Shown: positions 1-7,680 of the stretch, one piece after another | How the letters are laid out: every line of letters starts with the position of its first letter | How positions within the stretch are numbered: the stretch's first letter is position 1 | Assembly: GCF_018449635.1 (NCBI RefSeq) | Contig: NZ_JAAVUV010000005.1 | Location: 1 to 64,000, forward strand | DNA length: 64,000 nt | Reading direction: 5' to 3' | From: Caballeronia sp. dw_276 | GTDB lineage: Bacteria; Pseudomonadota; Gammaproteobacteria; Burkholderiales; Burkholderiaceae | Position numbers and translations under genes: made by a program | Notes under the pieces: model-generated | Databases searched by the model: none | What the model was told of the DNA's origin: nothing | Seen by the model: only the letters and a program-made list of their open reading frames with translations

Positions 1-351
1 TTGAACTTAGCAGGGACATTGTTAGAGCTTTTTAGAAATGTCCGGTTTTGGCTAATTAGAGATGTCCGGTTTTCGGCTTCCGGCGCACGCTGACAAAGCC
101 CATCTACGCCCGCACAGTCCGAACCTCATAGGCATCCGCTGCGATCAGTTCTCGGTATGGCGGATTGTTTCCGCCGCGGTTAGCGCTTTGTATCGCAATG
201 TATATGCACGGCGCTTCGATACATGCGCTTGCAAAACCGTGCCGCGTGGAAACAAGCGAGATACATCCGCGCACTCTAATGAAGTTCGCGCCGGGTTCAG
301 GTCGATGCGCTGAATCCAATGAATCCGTTGTTATCGAATCAGGAAAACGCC
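1..351. other. Left-edge non-coding stretch
   Basis: No convincing gene is visible before the DipZ-like gene. Short open frames on both strands are GC-rich shadows without ribosome sites or family features. The first 73 bases carry a direct repeat (separate entry). The remainder presumably holds the promoter of the downstream gene, but I could not pick a clear -35/-10 pair. Confidence 0.5.
32..73. repeat. Tandem 18-bp direct repeat, possible IS end
   Basis: Bases 32-49 and 56-73 are the same 18-mer with one mismatch, with core ATGTCCGGTTTT at 38-49 and 62-73 and a 24-bp period. Two such copies at a window edge resemble the terminal region of an insertion sequence, possibly one lying to the left of the window. 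No transposase is visible inside the window, so the mobile-element reading is inference. Confidence 0.45.
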
Positions 352-1419
352 ATGAAAAAGGTATTCATCGTTGCAGCCTTGGTTTTCGCCGCCATTGCCG
401 GACTCACGCAAACGCCGGCGATGGCCACGACGCCAAACAAAGCTGAAACCTTGCCAATCGAAGGAATAGTCCCGCCGTTGAATGGGGCGGTCGACTGGCT
501 CAATTCTCCGCCGTTGAGCGTGGACCAATTACGCGGCAAGGTTGTTATCGTCAATTTCTGGACGTACTCGTGCATCAATTGCCTGCGTACCCTGCCCTAT
601 CTGAAGACGTGGTCGAAGAAATACCGCGATCAGGGGCTCGTGGTCATCGGTGTGCATACGCCCGAGTTTGCGTTCGAACGTGGGCTGGGGAACGTGAAGC
701 GCGCAGCGCACGATCTGGGCGTTGACTACCCTGTTGCCATCGACAACAAATATGCGGTCTGGCAAGCGTTTGGGAATCAGTATTGGCCGGCGTTTTATAT
801 CGTCGATGCAACCGGCCATATCCGGTATCACCAGTTCGGCGAAGGTAACTACGACAAGTCTGAGCGAGTCGTGCGTCAACTGCTGGCAGAAGCCGGGCAC
901 GTAAGCTTGCCCACGCCCGTCGGCGTTCCGCAGGCTGCGGGGACGCAGGTTGCATCGGACGAAAGGGATTTGCTGTCGACCGAAACGTATATCGGCTACA
1001 AGCAGGCGGACGGCTTCGCATCACCGGAAAAGGTCGCGCCGGATGCCCTGAGGACTTATACCGCTCCCGCTGAATTACCACTGAATACGTGGAGCCTGCA
1101 GGGACCGTGGACTGTAAGTGGCGATCAGGCGCAGGCCGGCGCTGCATCCGGAAAAATCTCTTACCGGTTTCACGCTCGCGATCTGCACCTGGTCCTCGCG
1201 CCCGCAGCCGATGGCAAACCGGTCAGGTTTCGCGTGACCATCGACGGCGCGGCCCCCGGCGCATCGCACGGAACCGATGTCGCCGCGGACGGCAGCGGCA
1301 CCATTGACAGCGTGCGCCTGTATCAACTGGTCCGGCAGGCCGGCAAGGTCGACGACCACACTTTCACCATCGAGTTTCTGGACGCCGGCGCGAAAGCCTA
1401 TGCGTTCACGTTCGGCTAA
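352..1419 (+). CDS. DipZ-like periplasmic thioredoxin with C-terminal carbohydrate-binding-like domain
   Basis: A 355-residue exported thiol-disulfide protein. The start at 352 follows an AGGAAA ribosome site and begins a signal peptide (MKKVFIVAALVFAAIAGL) cut near residue 25; an upstream in-frame ATG at 319 would bury it. Residues about 45-190 form a TlpA/DipZ-type thioredoxin fold with a C-x-x-C centre, WTYSCINC (Cys74, Cys77). Residues about 215-355, starting near ETYIGYKQADGF, match the beta-sandwich that follows thioredoxin in DipZ proteins. The CcdA-like membrane domain that normally precedes these two is absent, so an external electron donor would be needed. It probably reduces or repairs envelope disulfides; the exact substrate cannot be read. 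It stands alone on the plus strand. Confidence 0.8.
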   Translation: MKKVFIVAALVFAAIAGLTQTPAMATTPNKAETLPIEGIVPPLNGAVDWLNSPPLSVDQLRGKVVIVNFWTYSCINCLRTLPYLKTWSKKYRDQGLVVIGVHTPEFAFERGLGNVKRAAHDLGVDYPVAIDNKYAVWQAFGNQYWPAFYIVDATGHIRYHQFGEGNYDKSERVVRQLLAEAGHVSLPTPVGVPQAAGTQVASDERDLLSTETYIGYKQADGFASPEKVAPDALRTYTAPAELPLNTWSLQGPWTVSGDQAQAGAASGKISYRFHARDLHLVLAPAADGKPVRFRVTIDGAAPGASHGTDVAADGSGTIDSVRLYQLVRQAGKVDDHTFTIEFLDAGAKAYAFTFG

Positions 1420-1428
1420 TAAAAGCGC

Positions 1429-1587
1429 CGCTTGTCTGGCCCGCAGCACGGTAGTCGATTCGCCGGCGAGGCCCCAGTTGTCGGTATCGATTTCTCCGAT
1501 CACAACAATGTTGCCCCGGGTCTTCTTTCCTTGCGCGTGCGGCATTTCGTTGATTTTCTTGTCGATGAACTCGCGGATTCGAATTAG
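1429..1587 (-). pseudogene. Tautomerase-family remnant (3' part only)
   Basis: Between the thioredoxin stop and the MFS stop the minus strand reads a peptide that includes IREFIDKKINEM and, further on, NIVVIGEIDTDNWGLAGES. This resembles the helix and the second strand of 4-oxalocrotonate tautomerase-family proteins, where a V-V-I-x-E-V-x-x-x-x-W-x-x-G-G pattern recurs. The expected N-terminal proline and first strand are missing: upstream the frame runs into the 3' end of the MFS gene in another frame. Downstream it continues as an antisense shadow of the thioredoxin gene. I read it as a leftover of a deleted gene filling this 164-bp gap. Family assignment is from pattern only. Confidence 0.45.
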
Positions 1588-2750
1588 CGATTCTTGCTCA
1601 GACGCACGCATAACAATGCTGCCACCGCAAGCGCTGCGGCCGCGGTTTCAAGCGACGTCGAAAACGAATGATGCGATGCGTACATCGTATTCGCGACCAG
1701 CGGTCCGGCGATCTGCCCAATTCCGAAGCACGCGGTCATCATCGCGAGAATGCTGATCCTCATGGTGTGCGCGACGCGGCGCGCAGCGAGCATCGCGATT
1801 GTTGCCGTGCCCATGAACGTGCCGCCTACGATCAGTGCGCTGCCGAGATAACCAACCGGGTTCGCGAACACCACCGGCAACACAACACCGAACGCTTGCA
1901 ACGCGAGGTTCAGAAACAGAGCGCGCCGTGTTCCAAGCCGCATGTGGATGGCGTGCCAGATAAAGCACGACGGGATTGCGCCCAGACCAAACAACGCCCA
2001 GACCTGGATTGGATCGATTGAACCGATTGCGTCCCTGACAAACAGCGGCAGGTAGGTCGCGGTAATGATGTAGCCGAAGCCGGCGAGTCCATAAAGCGCA
2101 ATCAGTGGTCCGGCGCCGAGCGCGGGAAAGGATTCGTGTCCATGCAGCGCTGCACGTGTGCCGGAATCGTGAACGGGACGTGCATCGAGAGCCGGCAGAG
2201 CGATGGCGCCAAGGATCAACGCGCCGGCCGCCAGCACCCACCATAGTCCCGCGCTATGCAGACCGGAACCGCGTCCGGCGACCAGCAATTCAGATGACAA
2301 CACGATCCCGATGCCAACGCCCGCATAAAGCATCGGCGCGCCGCGCGTGTGGCCGCGATGCTGCAAGAGCCAGAGCGACGCTGCAACCATGGTGACCGCG
2401 CTGACGGCGCCGGTGATTCCGCGCAATGCGATGATGAGCCACGGCACATCCAGCAGTGCCGTCACCGCGAGACAGATCGTGATACCGCCGAGCGCCGCCA
2501 TGCACAGCCTGCGCGAATGCCGCGGATGCACCGCCGCGGTCAACAGCGCCCCGATCAAGTACCCGGCATAGTTTGCCGATGCGGCGAGCGTTCCCTGATG
2601 CACGGTCAGCACGGCATCGCTGACCATGACGGGATAGATACCGGTGAACGCGAAACGCCCGAACCCCATGCCGACAGCCATGACAAGTGCGGCGACCATC
2701 GCGGCCATGCCTTGACTTGCAGTCGATGAAACCTGCCGGATCGTGCTCAT
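1584..2750 (-). CDS. MFS transporter, YbfB/YjiJ-like
   Basis: A 388-residue inner-membrane permease with about twelve hydrophobic helices. The N-terminal AAMVAALVMAVGMGFGRFAF pattern and the Y-A-G-Y-L motif in the second helix are typical of the YbfB/YjiJ group of the major facilitator superfamily. The start at 2750 is chosen because its ATG overlaps the LysR stop by 4 bp (ATGA), and the much longer open frame upstream is only the antisense-like shadow of that LysR gene. It is therefore translationally coupled to its regulator. The substrate is unknown; the group includes small organic acid and drug exporters. Confidence 0.8.
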   Translation of the reverse strand: MSTIRQVSSTASQGMAAMVAALVMAVGMGFGRFAFTGIYPVMVSDAVLTVHQGTLAASANYAGYLIGALLTAAVHPRHSRRLCMAALGGITICLAVTALLDVPWLIIALRGITGAVSAVTMVAASLWLLQHRGHTRGAPMLYAGVGIGIVLSSELLVAGRGSGLHSAGLWWVLAAGALILGAIALPALDARPVHDSGTRAALHGHESFPALGAGPLIALYGLAGFGYIITATYLPLFVRDAIGSIDPIQVWALFGLGAIPSCFIWHAIHMRLGTRRALFLNLALQAFGVVLPVVFANPVGYLGSALIVGGTFMGTATIAMLAARRVAHTMRISILAMMTACFGIGQIAGPLVANTMYASHHSFSTSLETAAAALAVAALLCVRLSKNR

Positions 2751-3655
2751 GATGATTTTCCTTTCCCTGCCTGCTGCTTCGACATGAATGGCGTGAGCGT
2801 TTCGCGCAGTGCGTTGAACGCTGCCGTCCGATAACCATTGCGATGAATCAGCCACGTATCCACCTTCGCCACCACATGGGTGCGTAACTTCGGTGGGTCG
2901 CGCAGCAACTCCAGCACGCTGCGCGGCACGAGCGACACGCAGCCGCCTGCCGCAACGCACGCAAGCATGCTGTGATACGAGCCGACCTCCTGAACGTCGA
3001 GCGGCGATGCACCCTGCCCGAGCCATTCCTCGGCTAGCACGCGGTAGCTGCAGCCCTGCGCGAACGCGGCGAGCGAACGCACGGCGATGTCCTCGCCCTT
3101 TCTGACGGCGCCATGCCCGGGCGGCAGCACGAGCAGGATCTCCTCACGAAAAACCGGTTCGCCATGTAGTCCCGCCGCCTCGAGATCCGCTGCTGATGCC
3201 ATCTCGCCACAAGGCGGCAACGCGGCAAACGCGCAATCGATCAGACCACTCCCAACCTGCTCGATCAGTTGCCTGGATGGAGCCGTCGAAATCCTGAGTT
3301 GCACGTCCGGATATTGGACATGCAACGCCGCAAGCGGCCCCGGCAAACGCGCTGCGGCAGTGCTTTCCATAGTGCCGATCCTGAGCGTGCCCGACGGCGC
3401 CTGTGGCGCAAGCACCTGGCGCGCTTCGTCGGCAAGTGCAAGCATGCGGTTCGCGTAGCCAAGGAAGCGCTCCCCTTCGGCACTTAGCGTCAGACGATTG
3501 CCGTCACGCCGAAACAGGGCGACGCCCAGCTCTTCTTCGAGCTGCTGGATTCGAGTCGTGACGTTCGACTGCACGCGCCCGAGCCGTTTGGCGGCCCGCG
3601 TCACGCTCAGTTCTGCGGCAACTACCTGAAATATTTCAAGAACGGTGTGGTCCAC
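2747..3655 (-). CDS. LysR-family regulator
   Basis: About 302 residues. The start is taken as GTG 3655, giving (M)DHTVLEIFQVVAAELSVTRA, the usual beginning of the LysR winged helix-turn-helix. A TTG further upstream (3697) would add an atypical tail. The DNA-binding domain (about residues 1-60, with RAAKRLGRVQSNVTTRIQQLE) is followed by a periplasmic-binding-protein-like effector domain. It is transcribed ahead of and overlapping the MFS gene 1584-2750 and is divergent from the MFS gene at 3774, so it may control both. Inducer unknown. Confidence 0.82.
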   Translation of the reverse strand: MDHTVLEIFQVVAAELSVTRAAKRLGRVQSNVTTRIQQLEEELGVALFRRDGNRLTLSAEGERFLGYANRMLALADEARQVLAPQAPSGTLRIGTMESTAAARLPGPLAALHVQYPDVQLRISTAPSRQLIEQVGSGLIDCAFAALPPCGEMASAADLEAAGLHGEPVFREEILLVLPPGHGAVRKGEDIAVRSLAAFAQGCSYRVLAEEWLGQGASPLDVQEVGSYHSMLACVAAGGCVSLVPRSVLELLRDPPKLRTHVVAKVDTWLIHRNGYRTAAFNALRETLTPFMSKQQAGKGKSS

Positions 3656-3773
3656 GTAAATCTCTAATTGAGAACGATATAAATATGTTATTCCCAAAAA
3701 GAGATAATATGCAAGTCATGTATTTCTTTTTGCCGGCCACCGGCTTATGCCTTCCCGATCGATCGAGGTCTTC

Positions 3774-5003
3774 ATGGATCAGCACGCGCTTGCTTCACTC
3801 AGCTATGCCGAACGCAACGCACCCTATTGGCAGCGCAATCTGTTTGTCTGTGTGTTCGGGTCGTTCACGACCCTGCTGAGCCTCAGCATGTTGTTGCCGT
3901 TCCTTCCGCTGTACGTCGAGCAATTGGGCGTGCGCACGCCCGCTGCGATCGTGCAATGGTCGGGCGTTGCATTCGGCGCGACGTTTTTTGGCACCGCAAT
4001 CACCGCACCGCTTTGGGGGCGTCTCGCGGATCGGTACGGACGCAAGCCGATGCTGATTCGCGCGGCAGTCGGCATGGCTGTGGTCATGTCGCTGATCGGG
4101 CTCGCGCACAACCTGACCGAACTCGTCGTGCTGCGGCTGATCGCGGGATTGATAGGCGGGTACGCATCGGCCTCGATAGTCATGGTCGGCACGCAGGTTC
4201 CGCGCGAGCGTTCAGGATGGGCGCTCGGCGTGCTGTCCACCGGCGCGCTTGCAGGCAGTCTCGTGGGGCCGCTCGTGGGTGGTTTTCTGCCGACGTGGGT
4301 CGGCATCCGCGGCACCTTCTTCGTGGGCGGTGCGATCATTGCGATCGCGGCGTTGCTGACCATCGTCGTGGTGCGCGAAGACTTCGATCGCAGTATCGAT
4401 ACAAAAAAACGTGTCGACGCCTCTGCTGTTTCGATCCCATCGGTGAATCGCGGGGTGATCTTCGTTTTGCTCATCACAGCAATGATGGTCCTGCTCGCGA
4501 ACATGTCGATCGAGCCGATCATCACCGTGTATATCGGGCAGCTCGATGTTTCGCGCGATCATGTTGCGCGTGTGGCGGGCGTCGTGATGGCCGCTTCAGC
4601 GCTCGGCAGCATGTTGACCGCCGCGCGTCTTGGCGCGCTTGCCGATCGCATTGGCAGTGCGAAGGTGATCATCGGGTGCCTGATTGCCACGGCCGCGGTC
4701 CTGGTGCCGCAAGCGTTCGTCACTCAATGGTGGCAGCTCGCCATTCTTCGCGGCGTGATGGGCATGACGCTCGCGGGACTGCTGCCATCGATTGCAAAGG
4801 AAGTCCGGCATGCCGTCGCCGATCACAGCTCCGGCAAGACGCTCGGCTACCTGCAGTCCGCGCAGTTCAGCGGGCAAGTGATCGGCCCGTTGATTGGCGG
4901 ACAGATCGGCGCGCACGTCGGCCTGCGCGCGGTGTTCTTCGTGACAGCGTCCTTGCTGCTTGTTTGCGCGGGTTTGAATCGATGGGCGCGAGGCGCGGCG
5001 TGA
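3774..5003 (+). CDS. MFS drug-efflux transporter, MdtG-like (DHA1)
   Basis: A 409-residue proton-coupled permease. The start at 3774 follows a GAGGTC ribosome site; an ATG at 3747 has none. The cytoplasmic loop after helix 2 reads GRLADRYGRKPM, the classical MFS motif A, and the helix 5 segment GVLSTGALAGSLVGPLVGG resembles motif C of drug:H+ antiporters. Overall the best resemblance is to MdtG/multidrug exporters. It is divergent from the LysR gene across a roughly 120-bp AT-rich control region, which contains AAC-N11-GTT (a LysR-box-like pattern) near 3684-3700. Confidence 0.8.
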   Translation: MDQHALASLSYAERNAPYWQRNLFVCVFGSFTTLLSLSMLLPFLPLYVEQLGVRTPAAIVQWSGVAFGATFFGTAITAPLWGRLADRYGRKPMLIRAAVGMAVVMSLIGLAHNLTELVVLRLIAGLIGGYASASIVMVGTQVPRERSGWALGVLSTGALAGSLVGPLVGGFLPTWVGIRGTFFVGGAIIAIAALLTIVVVREDFDRSIDTKKRVDASAVSIPSVNRGVIFVLLITAMMVLLANMSIEPIITVYIGQLDVSRDHVARVAGVVMAASALGSMLTAARLGALADRIGSAKVIIGCLIATAAVLVPQAFVTQWWQLAILRGVMGMTLAGLLPSIAKEVRHAVADHSSGKTLGYLQSAQFSGQVIGPLIGGQIGAHVGLRAVFFVTASLLLVCAGLNRWARGAA

Positions 5004-5010
5004 AGCAGAT

Positions 5011-5829
5011 TTAGCCGCCGAATTGCGCGTTCAGCACCTTGCCCGGCGCCGCGCCCTCGAAGCCATCGAAACGTCCTTCGGCAAGCGACTCGGCCGCGCG
5101 CATGAAACCGCCCCACGCCGCGCGCGCCAGTGCGCCGCCCACGCTCACGCGCCGCACGCCGAGCGCGGCGATGTCCTGCATGGTCAGGTCGCTGACCGAA
5201 CCGACCAGCAGATTCACCGGCTTGGGCGCAACCGCTTTGACCACCGCCGCGATCTGTTCGCGCGTGGTGATGCCGGGCGCATACAGGCAATCCGCGCCCG
5301 CATCGGAATAGGCCTTCAACCTCGTGATGGCGTCATCCAGATCCGGCCTCCCCGCAAAGAAATTTTCCGCACGGCCGACGAGCAAGGTATCGCCTCCGGT
5401 TGCATCGATAGCCCTTCGTGCCGCCCGCATCCGCTCGACCGCGACATCGATGCTGAAAAGCGGCTCGTCCGCGTTGCCGGTCGAATCTTCAATCGATAAC
5501 CCCGCCACGCCGGTCGCGACCGCGAGCCGCACGCTTTCGGCGACGCCGTTGGCATCGGTTGCGTAGCCGCTTTCGAAGTCCGCATTGACCGGCAAATCCG
5601 TCGATGCAACCATGTCCCGCAGATGCGCCAGGATCTGGTCGCGCGCGACGGTGTTGTCAGCGTGGCCTTGAGACCATGCGAAGCCGGAACTGGTGGTGGC
5701 CAGCGCCTTGAATCCCAGGCTTTCCAGATAGCGGGCGCTGCCCGTATCCCACGGGTTGGGAATGAGGAAACAGCCTCGCTCATGAAGGGCGCGGAAGGCA
5801 GCACGTTTTTCGGCGATAGAGCGGCTCAT
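5011..5829 (-). CDS. PEP mutase/isocitrate lyase superfamily enzyme
   Basis: A 272-residue TIM-barrel protein. The start ATG 5829 has a GAGA ribosome site; a GTG at 5841 is the alternative. Landmarks are PNPWDTGSARYLESLG (substrate loop), NADFESGYA near residues 82-90 with the metal-binding acidic pair, GLSIEDSTG near 110-118 and VGRAENF near 151-157. The KKCGH catalytic motif of isocitrate and methylisocitrate lyases is absent, so it belongs to the PEP phosphonomutase-like subgroup, whose members cleave or form C-C or P-C bonds in small oxo-acids. It is convergent with the MFS gene (7-bp gap). Exact reaction not assignable. Confidence 0.75.
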   Translation of the reverse strand: MSRSIAEKRAAFRALHERGCFLIPNPWDTGSARYLESLGFKALATTSSGFAWSQGHADNTVARDQILAHLRDMVASTDLPVNADFESGYATDANGVAESVRLAVATGVAGLSIEDSTGNADEPLFSIDVAVERMRAARRAIDATGGDTLLVGRAENFFAGRPDLDDAITRLKAYSDAGADCLYAPGITTREQIAAVVKAVAPKPVNLLVGSVSDLTMQDIAALGVRRVSVGGALARAAWGGFMRAAESLAEGRFDGFEGAAPGKVLNAQFGG

Positions 5830-5930
5830 TTGAAGTCTCACTGTTAGCGCTTAGAGAAGTCGTAAAGAAGTCGGGCAGGCGCCCTGAGCGAAATACTACG
5901 CCTCGCGCGCACATGCGAACTCAAACCCGC

Positions 5931-7658
5931 CTAAGTTCCGATCGATACAAACAACTGCACCATCGGCGCCTTCGATCCACCCGGCACAGGCGCGCGCAGC
6001 GGCACGCCATACGTGCCGCGCAAATCGACGTAACGCGACCACTGGACGCGCAAGCCCGCGCCAACGCTTACCAGCGATCCATTGCTCGCTTCTGCCGGTT
6101 GATCGATGCGGTTCCATGCGTGACCGGCATCGAAAAAAACGAAGGGTTGCATCGCGATACTTGATATTCCAATGGGTATGCCCGGCGTGCGGGCTTCAGT
6201 TTGCAGGTTCCAGCCGCGGTCGCCCAGCACGACGTACGGATCGTAGCCGCGCACACTGGTCTCGCCGCCGAGGCCGAGTTCTTCGCTCGGCAGCAAGGTA
6301 TTCGGTGTCCACTGAAATGTACCGCGCGCGCTCAACGCAAAACCTGCGCCTAACGCGAAGTCGTGTTGCCCCCCAAGTTGCAAGTACGCGTATCGCGCGG
6401 TGGCGCCTTGGCGCGCGGTAGTGAAAGCAGCGTTGCTGTTGTCTGCATCTAGGCCGCCCGGACTCGCCACGAGCGTGATGTTCGCGCGCGCCAGGCCGAG
6501 ATCGTCGGGCTTGCTGATGGAATACGACGCGAGGAACTGATGCACGTGCACGTTCGAATTGAAGACCTGAAAACCGCCGAACTCGAGATCGTTGTTGGTG
6601 CGCTTGAAGTCGTAGCCGAACTGCATCTGCTGGTTCCAGTCGCCGGTCGGTGGCAACAGCCAGTCGTATCGAATACTTGCTTGAGCCGAGATGCCGGTCT
6701 GGCCGTAACTGTCGGGAAGCCTCGGCGTGCTTTGCGCATAGACGCCGAACAATTCGATGCGGTCGTGCCACGGCAGTGGCGCCGAATAGTTCAGTGAATG
6801 CGCCATGAAGCGCGCACGATCAGGGCGCCCTTCTATCTGTGGATTACCGCCGAAAATGTCGTTGCTCGCGGTGAATTGATAAGCGATCTGCTGATCGAGC
6901 CCAAACAGATTCCCATAGTCGATGCCAGTGAAAAAGCGGTCGCGGCCAAGTTGCGGAACGCCGGCGTTGTCGTAGCCGGCGTTGATGCGCAGCGGCAGAC
7001 GGTCATCGGTTTGAAGAAGCACGTCCGTGGAATTCGCGGCCGTGCCCGGTGCATAGACCACATCCACGCGCCTGTATGGGTTCGCGTTGAGCAACGCCAG
7101 TCCCGAAGAAACGTCTGATTGGAGGATCGGTTGGCCGGGTCGCAAAGGCATTTCGCTCGTCAACAAGGCATCGGAGAAATAGCGGTTGCCGCTTGCGCGC
7201 ACTTGCCCAAGCCGAAACTCGGCGATGGCAATGCGCACCACTCCATCGGTGACGTCCTGTTCCGGTACGAAGACATCGACGAGCGGTTTGCCCGCAGCCC
7301 GATAACGCTCGACGACCGCACGACGTATTTGCGCGAGGCGCTCGAAAGTCAGCGGCTTGCCGAGGTCAGGCTGGAAGGTCTGCAGGAAGGCGGTATCGAG
7401 AACGGGCAGATCGTCGGCGCTGATCTTTGCTTGCGGCGCTGATGTGCCGACCGATCCGGCGGGCACGAAGATCAAGGCCGCGAGCGACGGCACCGCGACC
7501 TGCGTTGCCTGCGGCGAATCAACGACCCTGGGCGGCGGCGCCTCGCGCTTGATGCTGGAAGGTGGCGTTTGCGGCGCGACATCACGATACGACTGCGCGT
7601 AAGCAGATACGGACAGCGCTGCCGCAGCCGCGCACGACGCTTTCAACAAGCGCCGCAC
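5931..7658 (-). CDS. TpsB outer-membrane transporter (ShlB/FhaC/HecB family)
   Basis: About 575 residues. Choosing GTG 7658 gives a clean signal peptide (MRRLLKASCAAAAALSVSAYA); the frame can be opened further upstream at TTG 7691, which would overlap tpsA. After a proline-rich linker come a POTRA domain (roughly residues 75-220, with the R-x-A-G-K-P-L-V-D-V-F-V-P pattern) and a 16-strand-type barrel. The lid-loop motif VRGYDP lies near residue 470, as in FhaC and ShlB. It should secrete the TpsA protein encoded just upstream (22-bp gap, same operon). The C terminus ends in alternating aromatic/hydrophobic residues, as outer-membrane barrels do. Confidence 0.88.
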   Translation of the reverse strand: MRRLLKASCAAAAALSVSAYAQSYRDVAPQTPPSSIKREAPPPRVVDSPQATQVAVPSLAALIFVPAGSVGTSAPQAKISADDLPVLDTAFLQTFQPDLGKPLTFERLAQIRRAVVERYRAAGKPLVDVFVPEQDVTDGVVRIAIAEFRLGQVRASGNRYFSDALLTSEMPLRPGQPILQSDVSSGLALLNANPYRRVDVVYAPGTAANSTDVLLQTDDRLPLRINAGYDNAGVPQLGRDRFFTGIDYGNLFGLDQQIAYQFTASNDIFGGNPQIEGRPDRARFMAHSLNYSAPLPWHDRIELFGVYAQSTPRLPDSYGQTGISAQASIRYDWLLPPTGDWNQQMQFGYDFKRTNNDLEFGGFQVFNSNVHVHQFLASYSISKPDDLGLARANITLVASPGGLDADNSNAAFTTARQGATARYAYLQLGGQHDFALGAGFALSARGTFQWTPNTLLPSEELGLGGETSVRGYDPYVVLGDRGWNLQTEARTPGIPIGISSIAMQPFVFFDAGHAWNRIDQPAEASNGSLVSVGAGLRVQWSRYVDLRGTYGVPLRAPVPGGSKAPMVQLFVSIGT

Positions 7659-7680
7659 GTTACGTGGTTCAACGCCACGT

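Noticed and set aside
5011-5829. Assignment as methylisocitrate lyase (prpB)
   Set aside because: The KKCGH active-site motif is missing.
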